DNA from: Kitasatospora sp. A2-31
Lineage (GTDB): Bacteria > Actinomycetota > Actinomycetes > Streptomycetales > Streptomycetaceae
Direction of reading: 5' to 3'
NCBI RefSeq assembly: GCF_022288725.1
Contig: NZ_JAKNTA010000003.1
Span: forward strand, 685,738 to 749,737
Length of the DNA: 64,000 nucleotides
Made by a program: the position numbers and the translations under genes. Every line of letters begins with the position of its first letter. Position 1 is the first letter of the stretch. Positions 63,591-64,000 of the stretch are shown here, in pieces. Below the pieces are notes generated by a model. That model searched no databases. It was given only the letters and a program-made list of their open reading frames with translations, and had not been told where the DNA came from.

Positions 63591-64000
63591 GTGCAGACCC
63601 CGGAACGCGCCCAGTCGACGCCCTCGCAGCCCGCCACCCGGATCCTGGCCGAGGAGGCCCGGCCCGGGCCGGACCTCACCGTGATGCGCAAGCACTACAC
63701 CCACGAGGGCCTGGTCGAGGAGCACCTCGCCGCCGAGCCGATCGCCCAGTTCACCCGCTGGTTCCACGAGGCCGACGACGCCGGCGTGGTGGAACCGAAC
63801 GCGATGGTGCTCTCGACCGCGGACGCCGAGGGCCGGCCCAGCTCCCGCACCGTGCTCCTCAAGGGCTTCGACGCCCGCGGCTTCGTCTTCTTCACCAACT
63901 ACGGCTCGCGCAAGGGCACCGAGCTGGCCGCCAACCCGTACGCGGGGCTGCTGTTCCCGTGGATCGCGCTGGCCCGCCAGGTGATCGTGCAGGGCCGGGT
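63591..64000 (+). CDS. pdxH: pyridoxamine 5'-phosphate oxidase (partial, cut by window edge)
   Basis: The first 136 codons are present. The core begins [20 protein letters not shown], followed by [25 protein letters not shown] and [23 protein letters not shown]- and substrate-binding motifs of PdxH. The enzyme oxidises pyridoxamine or pyridoxine phosphate to pyridoxal phosphate. GTG 63591 is the first in-frame start, without a ribosome site and perhaps leaderless; GTG 63681 or ATG 63684 would give the usual short N-terminus of some homologues. Confidence 0.9.
   Translation, partial: MQTPERAQSTPSQPATRILAEEARPGPDLTVMRKHYTHEGLVEEHLAAEPIAQFTRWFHEADDAGVVEPNAMVLSTADAEGRPSSRTVLLKGFDARGFVFFTNYGSRKGTELAANPYAGLLFPWIALARQVIVQGR

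Overview
The window is chromosomal DNA from a high-GC actinomycete of the family Streptomycetaceae (Streptomyces or Kitasatospora). The evidence is very GC-rich third codon positions, frequent GTG starts, a lone CIRCE-controlled GroEL, DasR-type operators, a Crp-type operator and a gene order that, from memory, follows the Streptomyces coelicolor chromosome from about SCO4281 (cdgB) to SCO4388 (citrate synthase) with parts missing. No rRNA, tRNA, CRISPR array, transposase or integrase was recognised. About 60 protein genes are supported; one (pdxH) is cut by the right edge.

Layout. 0-7 kb: a diguanylate cyclase behind a Crp-like site, a surface carbohydrate-binding protein, and the N-acetylglucosamine genes nagK-nagA facing an orphan sugar-binding lipoprotein across a spacer with three dre-like (DasR) sites. 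7-11 kb: trehalose synthesis (otsB/otsA, convergent) and a glucosyl-3-phosphoglycerate synthase-like enzyme. 11-13 kb: a SAM-I riboswitch in front of a threonine-synthase-like PLP enzyme and a ThiS/MoaD-like sulfur carrier; together they look like an O-phosphohomoserine-dependent homocysteine pathway rather than threonine synthesis. 13-16 kb: cold-shock protein and groEL2 with a four-half-site CIRCE array. 16-21 kb: HD protein, PadR regulator with a membrane partner, CutC, and a HelD-type RNA polymerase-associated helicase. 21.8-23.8 kb: a two-gene RloA/RloB defence-type operon squeezed between core genes. 23.8-29 kb: XPB-type helicase and its usual helicase-like partner. 29-38 kb: mixed metabolic, regulatory and membrane genes, an iron-siderophore-type lipoprotein, a second cold-shock-domain protein and futalosine-pathway menaquinone genes mqnB-mqnD. 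38-49 kb: MFS transporter, DUF3027 protein, a large sacsin-like GHKL protein, a CtpE-like P-type ATPase and an AzgA-type purine permease.

49.3-56.8 kb is accessory: a DUF4231/SLATT-like membrane protein, two VOC proteins and a type VII secretion-linked polymorphic toxin locus (WXG100-like carrier, deaminase toxin, SUKH-type immunity protein, a second protein carrying the same deaminase signature, and a P-loop/beta-propeller protein). 56.9-64 kb returns to core genes: a MarR/MFS efflux pair, an acetyltransferase, RNA 2',3'-cyclic phosphodiesterase, a 31-residue membrane peptide, serC, citrate synthase and pdxH.

Themes: amino-sugar sensing by DasR, SAM-controlled sulfur metabolism, HrcA-controlled chaperonin, and two independent conflict modules (RloAB and the deaminase toxin locus). 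Most convergent gene pairs are separated by long, nearly perfect stem-loops. Start sites were moved inward from the longest frame wherever a ribosome binding site or family length argued for it.
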